Positions 8,862-19,090 of a stretch of DNA of 27,153 nucleotides are shown piece after piece (position 1 is the stretch's first letter; each line of letters starts with the position of its first letter). The DNA is taken from the NCBI GenBank assembly GCA_027604685.1, contig JADHYX010000296.1, forward strand, positions 1-27,153, written 5' to 3'. The stretch comes from Lobulomyces angularis. Taxonomy: Eukaryota > Chytridiomycota > Chytridiomycetes > Lobulomycetales > Lobulomycetaceae. The notes under the pieces were generated by a model. The model was given only the letters and a program-made list of their open reading frames with translations. It did no database searches and had not been told where the DNA came from. The position numbers and the translations under genes are program-made.

Positions 8862-11644
8862 ATGTCAAGCAAAAAAAATCTGCCTAAACAAGAAGATATA
8901 AACGATATTAATTTTCAATTGCATGATGTGGAAATTGATCCTGATTTGGAAGGTTTAATTTTTAATCTTATTTTTTTTCATAACTATAATTGTACAGTGG
9001 ATTTTAACTTTGAGGATCCAGCGTTACTAGCAGAATTAAATATCCTAATTAAAAATCAACCAAAGGACGTTCATACCAATTCAGGAAGTGACAATTTTGA
9101 AACTGATGTGGATTTAATGGATGAATTACAGGTTTTACAGTGTGATATGCAATTCAATAGTGTTAAAGTTGAGAAGATAGCAAGTTCAAAAAATTCTATT
9201 CATGAACCAGCTGCGCATTCTATTGGTGAAACTATTACGAGCACCGTAGAATTTGAAAATAATTTATCTGGCAGTAAAGTAACGCATCAGACAACCACGT
9301 TTCAAAATAAAAAATTAAAGTATCACGAAAATGCGGAAACCAACTCGAATTCTGTTGATTTAACTTCAATTTTATCTTCAGCCAACATTCCTTCAGACTT
9401 TAATGCGGATAATGTTGAAGTAGAAGTAACAGATGAAGATATGAACGATCCTTTGATGTTAGCGCAACTCGATGATATCGCTTTTAGCCAGTTTAAATCA
9501 GAAAGTAAGTCGAGTGAGCTTAGTAATCAAAATAACAAGTTAGATAAAGAAAATGATGGATTAATACCTGTTAAATTACATACCGCGGTGGACTTAGATA
9601 AAAAATTTTTATTACAACGACAGCAGGAATATAAAGCTATGGCATTACAACTTAGTAAAAATAAAGAAAAAGTTTTAGCAAGAGAAATGTTGTCGGTGAA
9701 AAAATCATTAGATAAAATTTTAGGTTTGAAAATTTTTTAAAATTTAATTAATTGAGTATAGAAATTTTGAATTATGGCGGAACACTTCCATCAAATTTCA
9801 AATTACCACCATCTCCCCAGGAATACCTTGATAAAAAATCCGCTAATTCTGTTTCAGTCCCACCTTTAAAAACAATAAATTCATTCGAACCGGAATCGAA
9901 TTTTTGTAAAACTTCCACTCCTTCCAAAATAACTAAAAAGCCATTAGTTACTTCTACAGTTCCTCCAACTGGCAATCTTTCTTCAAAACCTGAGGATGGT
10001 AAAGAAGGATTGGAGATGGATTCATCCGCCAATGTTTATGAATATCTCATATCTAAATTGAGAAACCAGTTGAAAATATTAAGTGGCTTAAGTGATTATC
10101 ATTTAAAGTCTAATGCAAAGGCTCTGGCACATGTTTTACTAAACATGAGAAAAAATTTGAAGTCTGATATTGAAAGATTGGAAGTGTTGAGCAAATCCCC
10201 TACAAATAATCAACCTCCATTTTTTCAAACGAAAAGTTTTGAATACGAAGTGACTGAAAATTTCTTGCACTTAGCTAGCGATGATTTGGAAGTGAATATA
10301 TTGAGTGGGTCTGATTTTAATACCAGCTGCCCAGGAGTTGAATATTACTGCACTTTTAATTTAGGATGGCCAGTTGATGACAAATATTCAGACAGTAAGT
10401 TTGAAACTAATCGAGTTTACAAATGTACCAATCCTGGTAATGTTCTATATAAAAATTGCCACATTAATTTATTTTTATAGAATTTAATTCTACTAAAATC
10501 TTAAAAATTCAAAGAAACAGTAAAGCTTTTCAAAGACATTTAGAGCGAAAAAAAGTTGCTACCATTGATATTTTTTGCGCAAAGCAACAAAGTTTTTCTA
10601 GTCGACTATTCGGTTCTACCCCTACTCTAATAGGAAAATGTTTCCTACCATTAGATCAGCTTTTGACCAAGGCTGAAATATCTGAACAGTTAACTGTAAA
10701 TAAAATCTTTTTTTTTTTTTTTTTTTTTAGTTATCTGCATTAATTTAGGTAATGGATCCATCGAATGTGAGGAAGCGATTGAGCGCAAAATTGGATATTA
10801 AGTTAAGACTTCGGCAACCTATTGTTAAACCTAGCATTATAGTGAAAAATGTGGTCTGGGTTATGGTCAACTTCTACGAAAACCTGTTTGATACGAATCC
10901 AGTATACATTGCCATAAATGAAAATAGCACAAATTTGACGAATTTTAATTCAGTACCCAATAAAAAGATCACCCCTCCAGCAACTCCGAGCAAAAAGATC
11001 ACCCCTCCAGCAACTCCGAGCAAAATTTTACCATCCAAAGATACAGTTGTTTCCAAAGTCGAAAAAAAAAATATAACACCAAATTCAAAAAGTTTGTCTA
11101 TAAACCAAACTAACGCCGAACCGGTGCGAGTAATTGATAACGCAAGTGAAGAGGACGACATTGAAACTTTAGAATTTAATTTCAATAAGTAAAATTAAAA
11201 ATTTTATCACTTTTTTTGTAAATTTATCATTCATTTTTAGCCCAGATACAATGCGTTCAAACTACGTTATTGAAAGCGAATACAATGAAACTCTTGCTGA
11301 AATTAAAAAGTTTGAAACCAATGGTAAACCAATTCCTGAGGAATTAACTACAAAAAAAATTGGGTTAGAAATAAGAATGCAATTATTAATTACTTCTGTT
11401 CAAACTGGGGCGTTGTCGATGGAAGGTTTATTTTTTTTTTTATTTTTCCAAAAAAAAAATTTAATAATCTTCTTCAGGCCATTTAGCAAATTGCAAAAAT
11501 GACGTTCTAGAATTAAAAAAATTAACACTTAGATTTATGCACCATGGAAGAAAAGATTTGGCTAAACTAGCTTTAAAAAGAACAAAAATTGTGGAAAAGG
11601 AGGTGACAGATATATCGAACGAAATTTTGCAAAATCAAACGTAG
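8862..11644 (+). CDS. CC2D1: CC2D1/Lgd-like protein (DM14 repeats plus C2 domain)
   Basis: This homologue of CC2D1A/B and Drosophila Lgd binds the ESCRT-III subunit CHMP4/Shrub through DM14 domains and acts in endosomal sorting. Exons are 8862-8952, 8998-9723, 9762-10436, 10481-10695, 10749-11188, 11241-11425 and 11478-11644; all phases agree, giving 832 aa. The N-terminus has acidic motifs of CC2D1 type (EDPALLAELN; NDPLMLAQLDD near 175-195). DM14-like helical segments lie at about 235-272 (EYKAMALQLSKNKEK) and 362-425. The conserved GGTLP/PPSP linker follows the first. A C2 domain occupies about 448-596 (TNPEFNSTK, FQRHLERKKVATIDIF, GKCFLPLDQLL, LDIKLRLRQPI). The C-terminal helical region (PIPEELTTKK, ALKRTKIVEKEV) also matches the family. 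Intron 1 (45 nt) is a multiple of three with no stop, so its retention would be silent. Residues 641-660 are a perfect in-frame 30-bp duplication. Confidence 0.9.
10962..11021 (+). repeat. Perfect 30-bp coding tandem duplication
   Basis: Two identical 30-bp units (10962-10991 and 10992-11021) encode KKITPPATPS twice in the disordered stretch between the C2 domain and the C-terminal helices of CC2D1. Absence of any synonymous difference suggests a very recent event. Each unit carries two T-P dipeptides. Confidence 0.95.
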
Positions 11645-12958
11645 TTTAACTTTTTACTACTATTTTATTAATGGATATATATAAAGAAATTATTTATTTT
11701 GGTTTAGTATTACACATATATACAAATAAATTATTTGGTATTATAATACAGTTATTATTTTTATTTTTTTTTTGTTTGTTAGTAGATAACTTCCATTAAA
11801 GAAAAACCATTGCACCTCTAATAGAAGAAGCGCTAGTTTAAAAGCAAAAAAATTGTCTATTTCTATTTTCATAGGAAGGCTACTTTTATACATTTTGTAA
11901 ATTGAATAATACATATTTGGAAATTCCAATATTTAAGATTTTTCAAAATATGTTGAATTTACGAAAAAAAGTTAACGCTATCAGGATGATTTTATCATAC
12001 ATTCAAAAGGAAAGTAAAGATTCGAAATATGGGTTAGATGATGTGATATTGTGATGGAAAATCTGCACTTGACTTTTTAAGTAATAAAAATGAAATAATT
12101 AAAGAAAAGTCAAGATAAAAAAAAAAAAATTTGGAATTGCAATGTCTAAATTATTAATTTTTTGAAAAGTCATTCAAAATATGGAATGTAACTAAGAAGA
12201 GTAATTACAACTCTATCAAAAAAAAACTAGCTTAGATGGTAATGTTATTAAATAGTAACTCAAATAAAAATGGAAAATGTGTTTGCTTAAGAAAAGATAA
12301 GCAGTATTATTAAATGACATTTTTTTACTCACTGGATCCTGAGACAATACTTTGAGGTGTAAGCATTTATTTCTAGTTATGTTACCTGAGACATGTATCT
12401 ATAGAATTTTAAAATGAATTGTAATCCGATTGTTGAGGGTAAACAATTTAAGAGTAATTCCCTCAACTCCTCACTTGATTTCGTATTTTTTTATCTTTTA
12501 CATTTTGAAAGGAAATTTAATTTTTCCTAATACTTGTCCTTAACGAAGTGAAAAACGATTATACAAATCTTTCCTTAATGTTTCATAATTTGTTTTATCT
12601 GTTTTTTATACTGGTTTTATCTGTTTTTTACTGGTTTTATTTTATATTTTTATTTTGTTTTTTCTTATAAGTAATATCTATTAATATGTTCAATCTTAAT
12701 TTTTTTTCCAAAATATTTCTTTCAAAAAAGAGAAAATTCCTTTTTTTACTACAAATATATTGTTCTGATCAAAATTAATCAGCGTTCAAAGTATAAGATT
12801 TAATACCAATCGACTAATAACATCTTAAAAAAAGTTAATTTAAAAAAAAAAGGTTTGAAAAATTTTTTCATTTATATTGTACTTTATGTTTAATTATTCT
12901 GCTACTGCAATTTTTTAAATATATTTTTACTGCTAGATGGAGTTTGAATATTTTTGAA
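11645..12958. other. AT-rich intergenic region
   Basis: No supported gene. A run from about 11951 to 12112 reads as two short open stretches (MLNLRKKVNAIRMILSYIQ, then SALDFLSNKNEIIKEKSR) separated by stops in different frames, which could be a coding relic but matches nothing I know. A 7-bp stem TTGAGGG/CCCTCAA with a 20-nt loop lies at 12433-12466. TTTTATCTG/ACTGG units repeat imperfectly at about 12593-12640. Confidence 0.5.
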
Positions 12959-13140
12959 ATGTTCCACTTACACTTCAAAGTTGACACTCGAGAAGAAAAC
13001 TTTGAACTAGTTCGCGAAAACACTCAAACTTTAACTAGAGTATGTTCGTAAAAATTTATTTAATTTTTTTATTCTTTGAATTTTACTTTTTGTTTTTTTA
13101 ACAGAAAAAAGTATTGGTTGTCTTAAACTCTGCTTTTTGA
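12959..13140 (+). CDS. Possible two-exon microprotein (38 aa) or gene fragment
   Basis: Exon 12959-13039 encodes MFHLHFKVDTREENFELVRE and seven further residues. It is followed by an intron with textbook borders, GTATGT at 13040 and TTAACAG ending at 13104. Exon 13105-13140 adds KKVLVVLNSAF and a TGA. The strong splice sites suggest a real transcript, but the product is tiny and unrecognised. It may be the 5' end of the decayed gene immediately downstream. Confidence 0.3.
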
Positions 13141-13377
13141 GTTTAACAAAAAAAAAAAAAAAACTACTGATACATTTTCTTTTGATAAAATTGTGCTCCT
13201 AATTCTAAACTTTTTTCTTTTTAATTATTAATTTTTATTATTGTTTTTTTTTTTTTAATTTTTTTTTTGAGAATTTTATTATTTATTAAAAATAAAAAAA
13301 CTACTTAAAAAAAATGAAAATCTCTTCAGTATTATGTTTTATTTTTTAATATTCAAACCTTTTTTTGTTCTAGATAT

Positions 13378-14062
13378 TCAGATTTTAAAAAAACGTATCA
13401 AGCAATACATCAGATATACCCCATATAAAATAAAAAAAAAATTAGATGGGCAGGAGATGCAAAAAAAAATAATAAATCAGCATTTAATAAAATAATAGAA
13501 CATACTCCTTGCCAAACCATAGAAACTAAAAGATTAGATAGCACTAGATGAATTAGGGTTACGGAGGTTGTTAGGGATATATGCACTCCTAAAAAAATGA
13601 TAGATACTGCAGGCAGTGTCATTACAAAAGTTGCTGCCAATGTTTCGAACTTTGACGACACCAACATAGAAAGAAAGCAAGACTCCATCACTAGCAAACC
13701 CACCTCCTACGCCAAAAAAGGTTGTCAAGGTAAGATTTTATAGGTATTAAAATAATTTTTTTTTTTTAGTGCAGGTGGTAAAAGAAGTGGATGATAAAGT
13801 TAAGTTCGAAAGACCTCATCGATACTCCTGAATTGTTTGCAGCAATACCAAGTGAGGATTTTACAAGAAGAAGACTTAGAAGCGCCTATTACGGGAAGGT
13901 ACGTGTAGCGAACAAACCTTCTCTTCTAGCAGCTACTGAGGTTCCATTTCATAACAATAACCTTCAGGACTCTAGGGCACTTAAAGAAAAATCAACAATT
14001 TGCCTAAACAGATAACGTTTGGTAATGTCAAGAAAACACATAGCAAAATAGAAGCAATTTAA
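13378..14062 (+). pseudogene. Frame-broken multi-exon coding relic, unrecognised
   Basis: Protein-like sequence with non-random composition continues for nearly 700 bp but is split by lesions. The first block (about 13380-13430) is open in one frame. After an A run near 13431-13441 the reading moves to another frame (RWAGDAKKNNKSAFNK), meets an in-frame TGA at 13549-13551, then continues (TPKKMIDTAGSVITKVAANV) to a good donor at 13730. An acceptor ending at 13769 joins in phase. A one-base shift near 13803 is needed to enter DLIDTPELFAAIPSEDFTRR, and another near 13990 to reach NNLPKQITFGNVKKTH and a TAA at 14060. The TP-rich basic character recalls a nuclear or chromosomal protein, but I cannot identify it. 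Poor assembly of a real gene is the alternative. Confidence 0.45.
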
Positions 14063-14104
14063 AGCTGAAAGGAATAATTTAGAGAAAAAAGACCACTAAC
14101 ATAC

Positions 14105-14141
14105 AAGGTCCATAGAAAACCAAGTTATGGACCTTTCTTTT
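14105..14141 (+). terminator. Perfect 10-bp hairpin followed by T run
   Basis: AAGGTCCATA (14105-14114) and TATGGACCTT (14126-14135) form a perfect stem around an 11-nt loop, followed by a short T-rich tract. It sits about 45 bp after the last stop of the frame-broken relic. It resembles a 3'-end hairpin or a transposon tail structure. Factor-independent terminators are not expected for Pol II genes, so the role is open. Confidence 0.45.
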
Positions 14142-15440
14142 TTATTAAATTAACTTTATTTATTTGTTCAATCATTTTATTTTTTTCTATTTATTTTCAT
14201 TAAAATCATTTTTTATTCATTTAATTTATTTAAGCAAATACTCATCATTTTTATATTTTATCATCTATTTATCATGCATTGTATTTATTTAATTTTTTTT
14301 TTTTAACGTATATATCTAATTATCTTTTTTGGTGATGTATTTATATAGTCATTTGAATCATCATTTTTGCAATATATATTATTTAATCAAGTTTTTATAA
14401 TATGTATTATTTAATCAAGTTTTTATAATATGTATTATTTAATCAAGTTTTTATACTATGCATTATTTAATCTTCTTTCTGTAAAATATTTTATTCAATC
14501 ATCTCTTTATATTTTAAAATATTTTTATGATCCTCGGATTAAATCAAAAGTTCGAATTTTAATAGTAATAAAATTTTCTAAAATAATAATTACATTATAA
14601 AATAATTGATGATATATTAAAAATAAGGAAGAGTGCACATTTTTAATTGTGCGTAAAACAAGATTTTCGAGTTTTTCAGTTACTTCAGTTCTTCGCATTA
14701 AAGGACTACTTAACACAATGAAAAGGAAAATGGAAGCAAAAAAATTTTTTTATTTAAAGAAGCCCATTTAACAAATGCAACTTACAGTGTGCAGAGATGA
14801 ATTCAAAAAGGTTGTTCCTGTACTTTTATTAAAATGATGTTGACAGACGATTAAGATGCAGCAAAATGTATCTTAATCAATAAATCTGTAATTGAGCTAT
14901 TTTTTTCTCCTTATAAAAAATTATTAGTAAGTTTCTTATGAATGGTAAGATTGTAAGTTTAATGAAAGGCAAACAGATCTTAAACAAAATTTGTTGCTCA
15001 AAATGATAGGATTATAAAAAAAGTTCTAAAGTCACATTTAAAATCAGCTGTGTTTGCAACTTCAATATAGAGCTCTATTGTCAAACAATGATTTTGCAAC
15101 TTTAAATGTAAAAAAAAAGATACTGTGAGTAAATACCTATTAAAAAATTGAGAAATGTTTAGTTGGAAAAAAGCTAATTTAGTTGCATCAACAATTTTTT
15201 TTTTTTTTTTAAAAAATAATAAAGATTTTTAAACATTAAAAAAAAAAAAATAATTAATTAATAAAAAATTGTAAATTAAAAAAAAAGATACCAAAAACAC
15301 TAAAAGAAAAAAGAAAGAAAAAATATTATGTATAGAGATTAGGAAATTGGAAAAGAAAAAAAAAAATAAGATACTATTTTTTTTTTTTTATTTCATATGT
15401 ATAGATATATGTAAATTTTTAAATTTTTTTTTTTTTTTTT
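14142..15440. other. Intergenic region with minisatellite and poly-A/T tracts
   Basis: No gene is supported. The stretch holds the 28-bp minisatellite (listed separately) and a perfect 9-bp hairpin GATTAAGAT/ATCTTAATC at 14849-14878. From about 15190 to 15440 it holds A- and T-runs leading into the 3' end of the docking-complex gene. A 63-codon minus-strand ORF at 14525-14716 has no coding signature I can defend. Confidence 0.5.
14377..14460 (+). repeat. 28-bp minisatellite, three near-perfect units
   Basis: Units 14377-14404, 14405-14432 and 14433-14460 share the core TATTATTTAATCAAGTTTTT and differ at one or two bases. Degenerate partial copies flank them on both sides (about 14340-14376 and 14461-14515), suggesting an older, decaying array re-expanded in its centre. 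Confidence 0.85.
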
Positions 15441-17338
15441 TCAAGAACTTCTTTTTTCACCAATTTGCCTTTTTTGTTTAGATAACTTAAGTTGAGTGCC
15501 AGAATTCTGACCTTGAGTTCTTTCTCTCTTTGATAACTAAAAAACAAAAAATTTTTTTTTAAATATGTAATATTAAAAAATATATCTTACTCCTCTTAAG
15601 GTTTTTTGTTTTAATTCCTCTCTAGTCATAGGTCTATCTTCCTCATCCGAAATATTTTCTTCAGAATCATGATCATCACTAAAAAAAAAGGTACAAAGTT
15701 TCGAGTAAGTAAATAAAATAAAAAAAAAATTTTTTGTTTACCCAGTGCTTGGAGCCACTATGGTAATATTACCGAGTGGGGCAATTGGACCTTGTCCTAA
15801 TAAACCTCCAATGGTACCAAGTAGAGGCATGATAAGAACACCTTCTTTTGGAGCAGTTCCAGTTGCAGTGCCAGGAGCTGTACTGTTGTTTGTATTCTCT
15901 GCACCACCAGTGCCTCCACTTCCACTAGAAAATTTATCTTCCGCAGTGATACTAGGGTTATTAGGTTGGCTAGGTGTAGTAGGTTGGTTACTGCCGGCTG
16001 ACCCAATTTTCCTTGGAGTGTTAAACATATAATTTAAGGTCATCAACTCGTTCATCTTGTGTTCAATTACACCCAATATTTGAATTAAGTTAGTGTCGGT
16101 TGTTGCTGTTGATCCCAAATCAAATTTCAAATTATCAGTTGGAATAAAGTTAGATTCTGTTTGATTTTGTTGTTGTTGTTCCTCACCATTAATTGGATTA
16201 CCCAATTCGTCAACAGTGTTTTGCTGTGTGTGTGATTCAGAGTTATTGTTTCCTGAATCTTCTGGGTTATGATTGTGTTGATTATTGTAATTTATCTGTG
16301 CTTGTCTTCCGCTAAAACTGAATCTCATTGTTTGGAAAATTTTTACTAATTTATTTACACCTTTTCTCATCTCACTAGTGGTATATAACGTGTCATTATA
16401 TTGTTTTTCGTGAAGTAAATGTTTTTCGTTACAAGTATTTAATGCATTCTAAAAAATTTAATAAAAATAAAAAAAATTTTATATTTTTATTTCTTATTAT
16501 TTTTTTTTTTTTACCTCTAAACTTGCCATAACCTTTTTTCTTTCTTCGTCAGCAACTATATTTTCAACTTTCATTTTATCAATTTCTTTTTGTAATTCCG
16601 TTATCTCTTCCAAATACTTTTCAATTTCATTATTGATTTCATTGACGTAGTTAAAAAGACTGAAATTATTGTCTTCAACTGCTCTAAATCTTTGAACCAA
16701 TCCCTCCATGTCAGAAACCCCTGTTACTGTTTTTATTTCTGCAAATGCTTTTTCGTAGAATTCTAAACTTTCTGATAGTGACTCTTGTGAAGAGAATTTT
16801 GGTGAAACTCCATCCTCTAATAAATAAAAAAATAAATAAATAAATAAAAAATTATTTTAAGATAATTTTTTTGTTTTTATTTAATTTCTTTTCTTTTTTA
16901 CTCTTTTTATTTCCTTTTTTGTGAGATAAACATTCTAAATTTCCACCACTAGCTTCCAAAATTTTTTCTAATCTATCAGCAGCTTTAGTTGCCATAAATT
17001 CCTTTAACTTTCTATCCTGTTCGTAAGATCTATCTAAATCTTTTACTTCTTGTATGTACGCTTGATGTTCTTTTTCCACTTTTTCCCTCCAGGCAATAAT
17101 TTTTGCTTGTGCTTNNNNNNNNNNNNNNNNNAAAAAAAAAAAAAAGGTATTTATACCTAGCTTCGTAAGCAGAATTACTCATTTCTATGATTTCTGCCAT
17201 AGCTTTTTTTTGTTCCATCAATTCTTTTTCAAACTTTTTGTAAATGTTATCAAAAACTAATCTCTCTCTGCGTAGATTATCAATTGTAGAACGTAACTGT
17301 TTGTTTACCGCCAAGGATTTGTTAAATTTAACAAGTGC
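15441..17338 (-). CDS. ODAD1: Outer dynein arm docking complex subunit, ODAD1/CCDC63 family (5'-incomplete)
   Basis: This protein docks outer dynein arms on flagellar doublet microtubules (Chlamydomonas DC2/ODA1; animal CCDC114/CCDC63). Minus-strand exons are 17338-17157, (gap)17114-16902, 16816-16515, 16448-15742, 15678-15591 and 15536-15441; all readable phases agree. Diagnostic coiled-coil signatures are NKQLRSTIDNLRRERLVFDN, MAEIIEMSNSAYEAR, DRKLKEFMATKAADR, and TGVSDMEGLVQRFRAVEDNN followed by FSLFNYVNEINNEIEK. The C-terminus is a long N/Q/G/T/P-rich low-complexity region, then an acidic stretch and the family-type MTREELKQK segment. About 528 residues are visible. The first exon here begins with ALVKFNKSLAVNK, which in relatives lies some 170 residues into the protein, so N-terminal exons are missing. 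Intron 1 contains the 17-N gap, which also hides the start of the next exon. The gene implies a motile flagellated stage. Confidence 0.88.
17115..17131. other. Assembly gap (17 N)
   Basis: A short run of N lies between the 5' splice site of the first visible docking-complex exon and the next exon's first readable bases, beside a 14-A run. True length is unknown; it removes at least the acceptor and one or a few codons. Confidence 0.99.
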
Positions 17339-18516
17339 CTAAAAAAAAAATTTTGTTAGTTAGGAATAATATCTAAAAAAAAAGCAAAAGAAAAAAAAAG
17401 CAAAATAAAGCTAAAAGTGAAATTAAAGGGGAGTAATAAGTGGCTATTAATGATCACTAGTAACATAATGAAACAAAAATGAATTATATATTAAGGTTTA
17501 AAAAACGCTTTTTTTTTTGGGATATGGGAATAGAGATTTCCAAAAACCAAGAAGTCACAAAATAGTTTGATTTTTTTAATTGATTGACAATAAATTATAC
17601 TTTATCAGATTTTAAAAATTTCATCACTATTAAAAAATTTTGAAATTTGGAAAATTTGAAGAGTATATTATATAATAATAAAAAAAAAAAAAAAAATAAT
17701 TGTTTTTGTCATTTTCCTACTAAACTGTGAAGTTTCACAAAGTTGTGAAATAAGAACTTCCTTGCTTTTTTTCTGCACCACTTTACAACATATCAATTTT
17801 AGATATAGAGCTAGTATTGAGTTAAAAATACCCTATACGAACACTATAAAAACAGATAATAACCAGATTTAACAAGCTTCAAACATCAACAATAAAAAAA
17901 AGATCTGATTGAAAGCTTTAACCAAATACCCCTAAAATCGGGTTCTCTGTCCCAATTTTATTTTCTCCTATAATTATTTTCAGTTATTTTTTCACAAATG
18001 ATTGTACCAACCATCCAAAAATTTGTTTCATTGACAATTTCTTAAGTAACTATTTATTTATATCACTTACTTTTGAGACCTTTAAATTTGCATTTACTTT
18101 TTTTTCTTAATCAAAAAAACCAACATTAAGAAATCACCGAACAGTATATTTCATTTTCTTACCTAACATATACATTAAATATGTATTGAGTAGTAGACTA
18201 TTGTTTAATAATAAAGACCCTTAAGTAGGAGTAATTTGAAAATAAAAAATTTAATTTTTTTTTTTTTTTTTGGTTTAATGCTGCTACCCTGCTAGGCCAA
18301 TTAAGAAATCTTAATTTTTTTTTTTTTTAAAGATTAAAAAAAAAAAAAAAAACAATTTCAATGTGAATATCTTTCAAAAAAATTAAATTTAGCGTAAGTT
18401 TATTTTCTCCGTTTATTTTAAATACTATAAATTAAAGTAAAAAATTATATTTTTAGTTGAAAAAGAATTAATATTAAAATATTTTTAAACTTATTTAAAA
18501 AAAAAAATTTATTATA
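17339..18516. other. Non-coding stretch where the missing ODAD1 exons would be expected
   Basis: The minus strand upstream of the first ODAD1 exon was read for the conserved N-terminal coiled coil and none was found. The stretch is AT-rich, with long A/T runs (17681-17696, 18254-18271, 18313-18352) and a TTTCAC/GTGAAA hairpin at 17733-17750. The last 150 bp presumably include the promoter of the secreted cysteine-rich gene. Confidence 0.55.
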
Positions 18517-19090
18517 ATGCTATCTAAAACTATCACTGCTATCTTACTTTCAGTTGTTGTAAACGCTTCACCTGCTGTTGTCTGTAATAAAATGATGCCC
18601 ACCTGTGACACTATTAGATGTGCTTCTGGTTTCACTTGTCAAGTTCTTCCTCAAACTGAATTTTCCTGTGCTAAAGCAGAATGTGTTGCTGGTACCACTT
18701 TTTTTTTTTTTAAACTTCTGACTTAAAAAATGTTCTCTAACCTGACATCAATTTAGATAAACCAGTGATGTGCCCTCAAGTTATCCCAACCTGTGACAAT
18801 GTTCCATGTAACAAGCTTTCCGTTTGTGAAGTTAAACCACAAACTGCAACTGAATGTGCTAAAGCCGTTTGCGTTCCATTTTTCAAACCGGAAGGTTTTT
18901 TATTGATATTTTTTCCACAAATATTTAAAACTTACTGTTTTTTTTTTATTTAGCTAAACCAGTGATCTGCCCTCAAGTTATGCCAACTTGTGAGAACGTT
19001 CCATGTAACAAACTCTCCGTTTGTGAAGTAAAACCACAAACTGCAACTGAATGCGCAAAAGCTGTTTGTGTCCCTTTTTTCAAAGATTAA
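18517..19090 (+). CDS. Secreted protein of three tandem six-cysteine repeats
   Basis: Exons are 18517-18691, 18757-18894 and 18954-19090, with all phase-1 introns, giving 149 aa. An N-terminal hydrophobic stretch (MLSKTITAILLSVVVNAS) is a convincing signal peptide with probable cleavage after the alanine/serine near residues 17-20. The mature chain is three repeats with identical spacing C-x6-C-x4-C-x5-C-x9-C-x4-C. Each contains PTC and a C-terminal CAKA-x-C; repeats 2 and 3 share CNKLSVCEVKPQTATECAKA. One exon encodes one repeat, and exons 2 and 3 are nearly identical in DNA, so the third repeat arose by recent exon duplication. The likely product is a disulphide-rich extracellular or cell-wall protein. 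I do not recognise a named family. Its small size and cysteine richness fit fungal secreted or effector-like proteins, but no function can be assigned. Confidence 0.85.

Noticed and set aside
9772..10032. Minus-strand 86-codon ORF
   Set aside because: Antisense to a conserved exon of CC2D1.
11741..11929. Minus-strand 62-codon ORF
   Set aside because: Phe/Lys-rich translation of A/T runs, with no supporting feature.
13410..13728. Two minus-strand ORFs of 64-97 codons with hydrophobic stretches
   Set aside because: They overlap the frame-broken relic, whose plus-strand reading has proper splice sites and protein-like composition; the minus reading has none.
14105..14878. CRISPR-like array, because of hairpins and regular repeats
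   Set aside because: The 28-bp units are directly adjacent without spacers and the hairpins are different sequences; the context is eukaryotic.
15745..16032. Plus-strand 95-codon ORF rich in proline and valine
   Set aside because: It is antisense to the low-complexity C-terminal region of the docking-complex gene; its composition is a by-product of that sequence.
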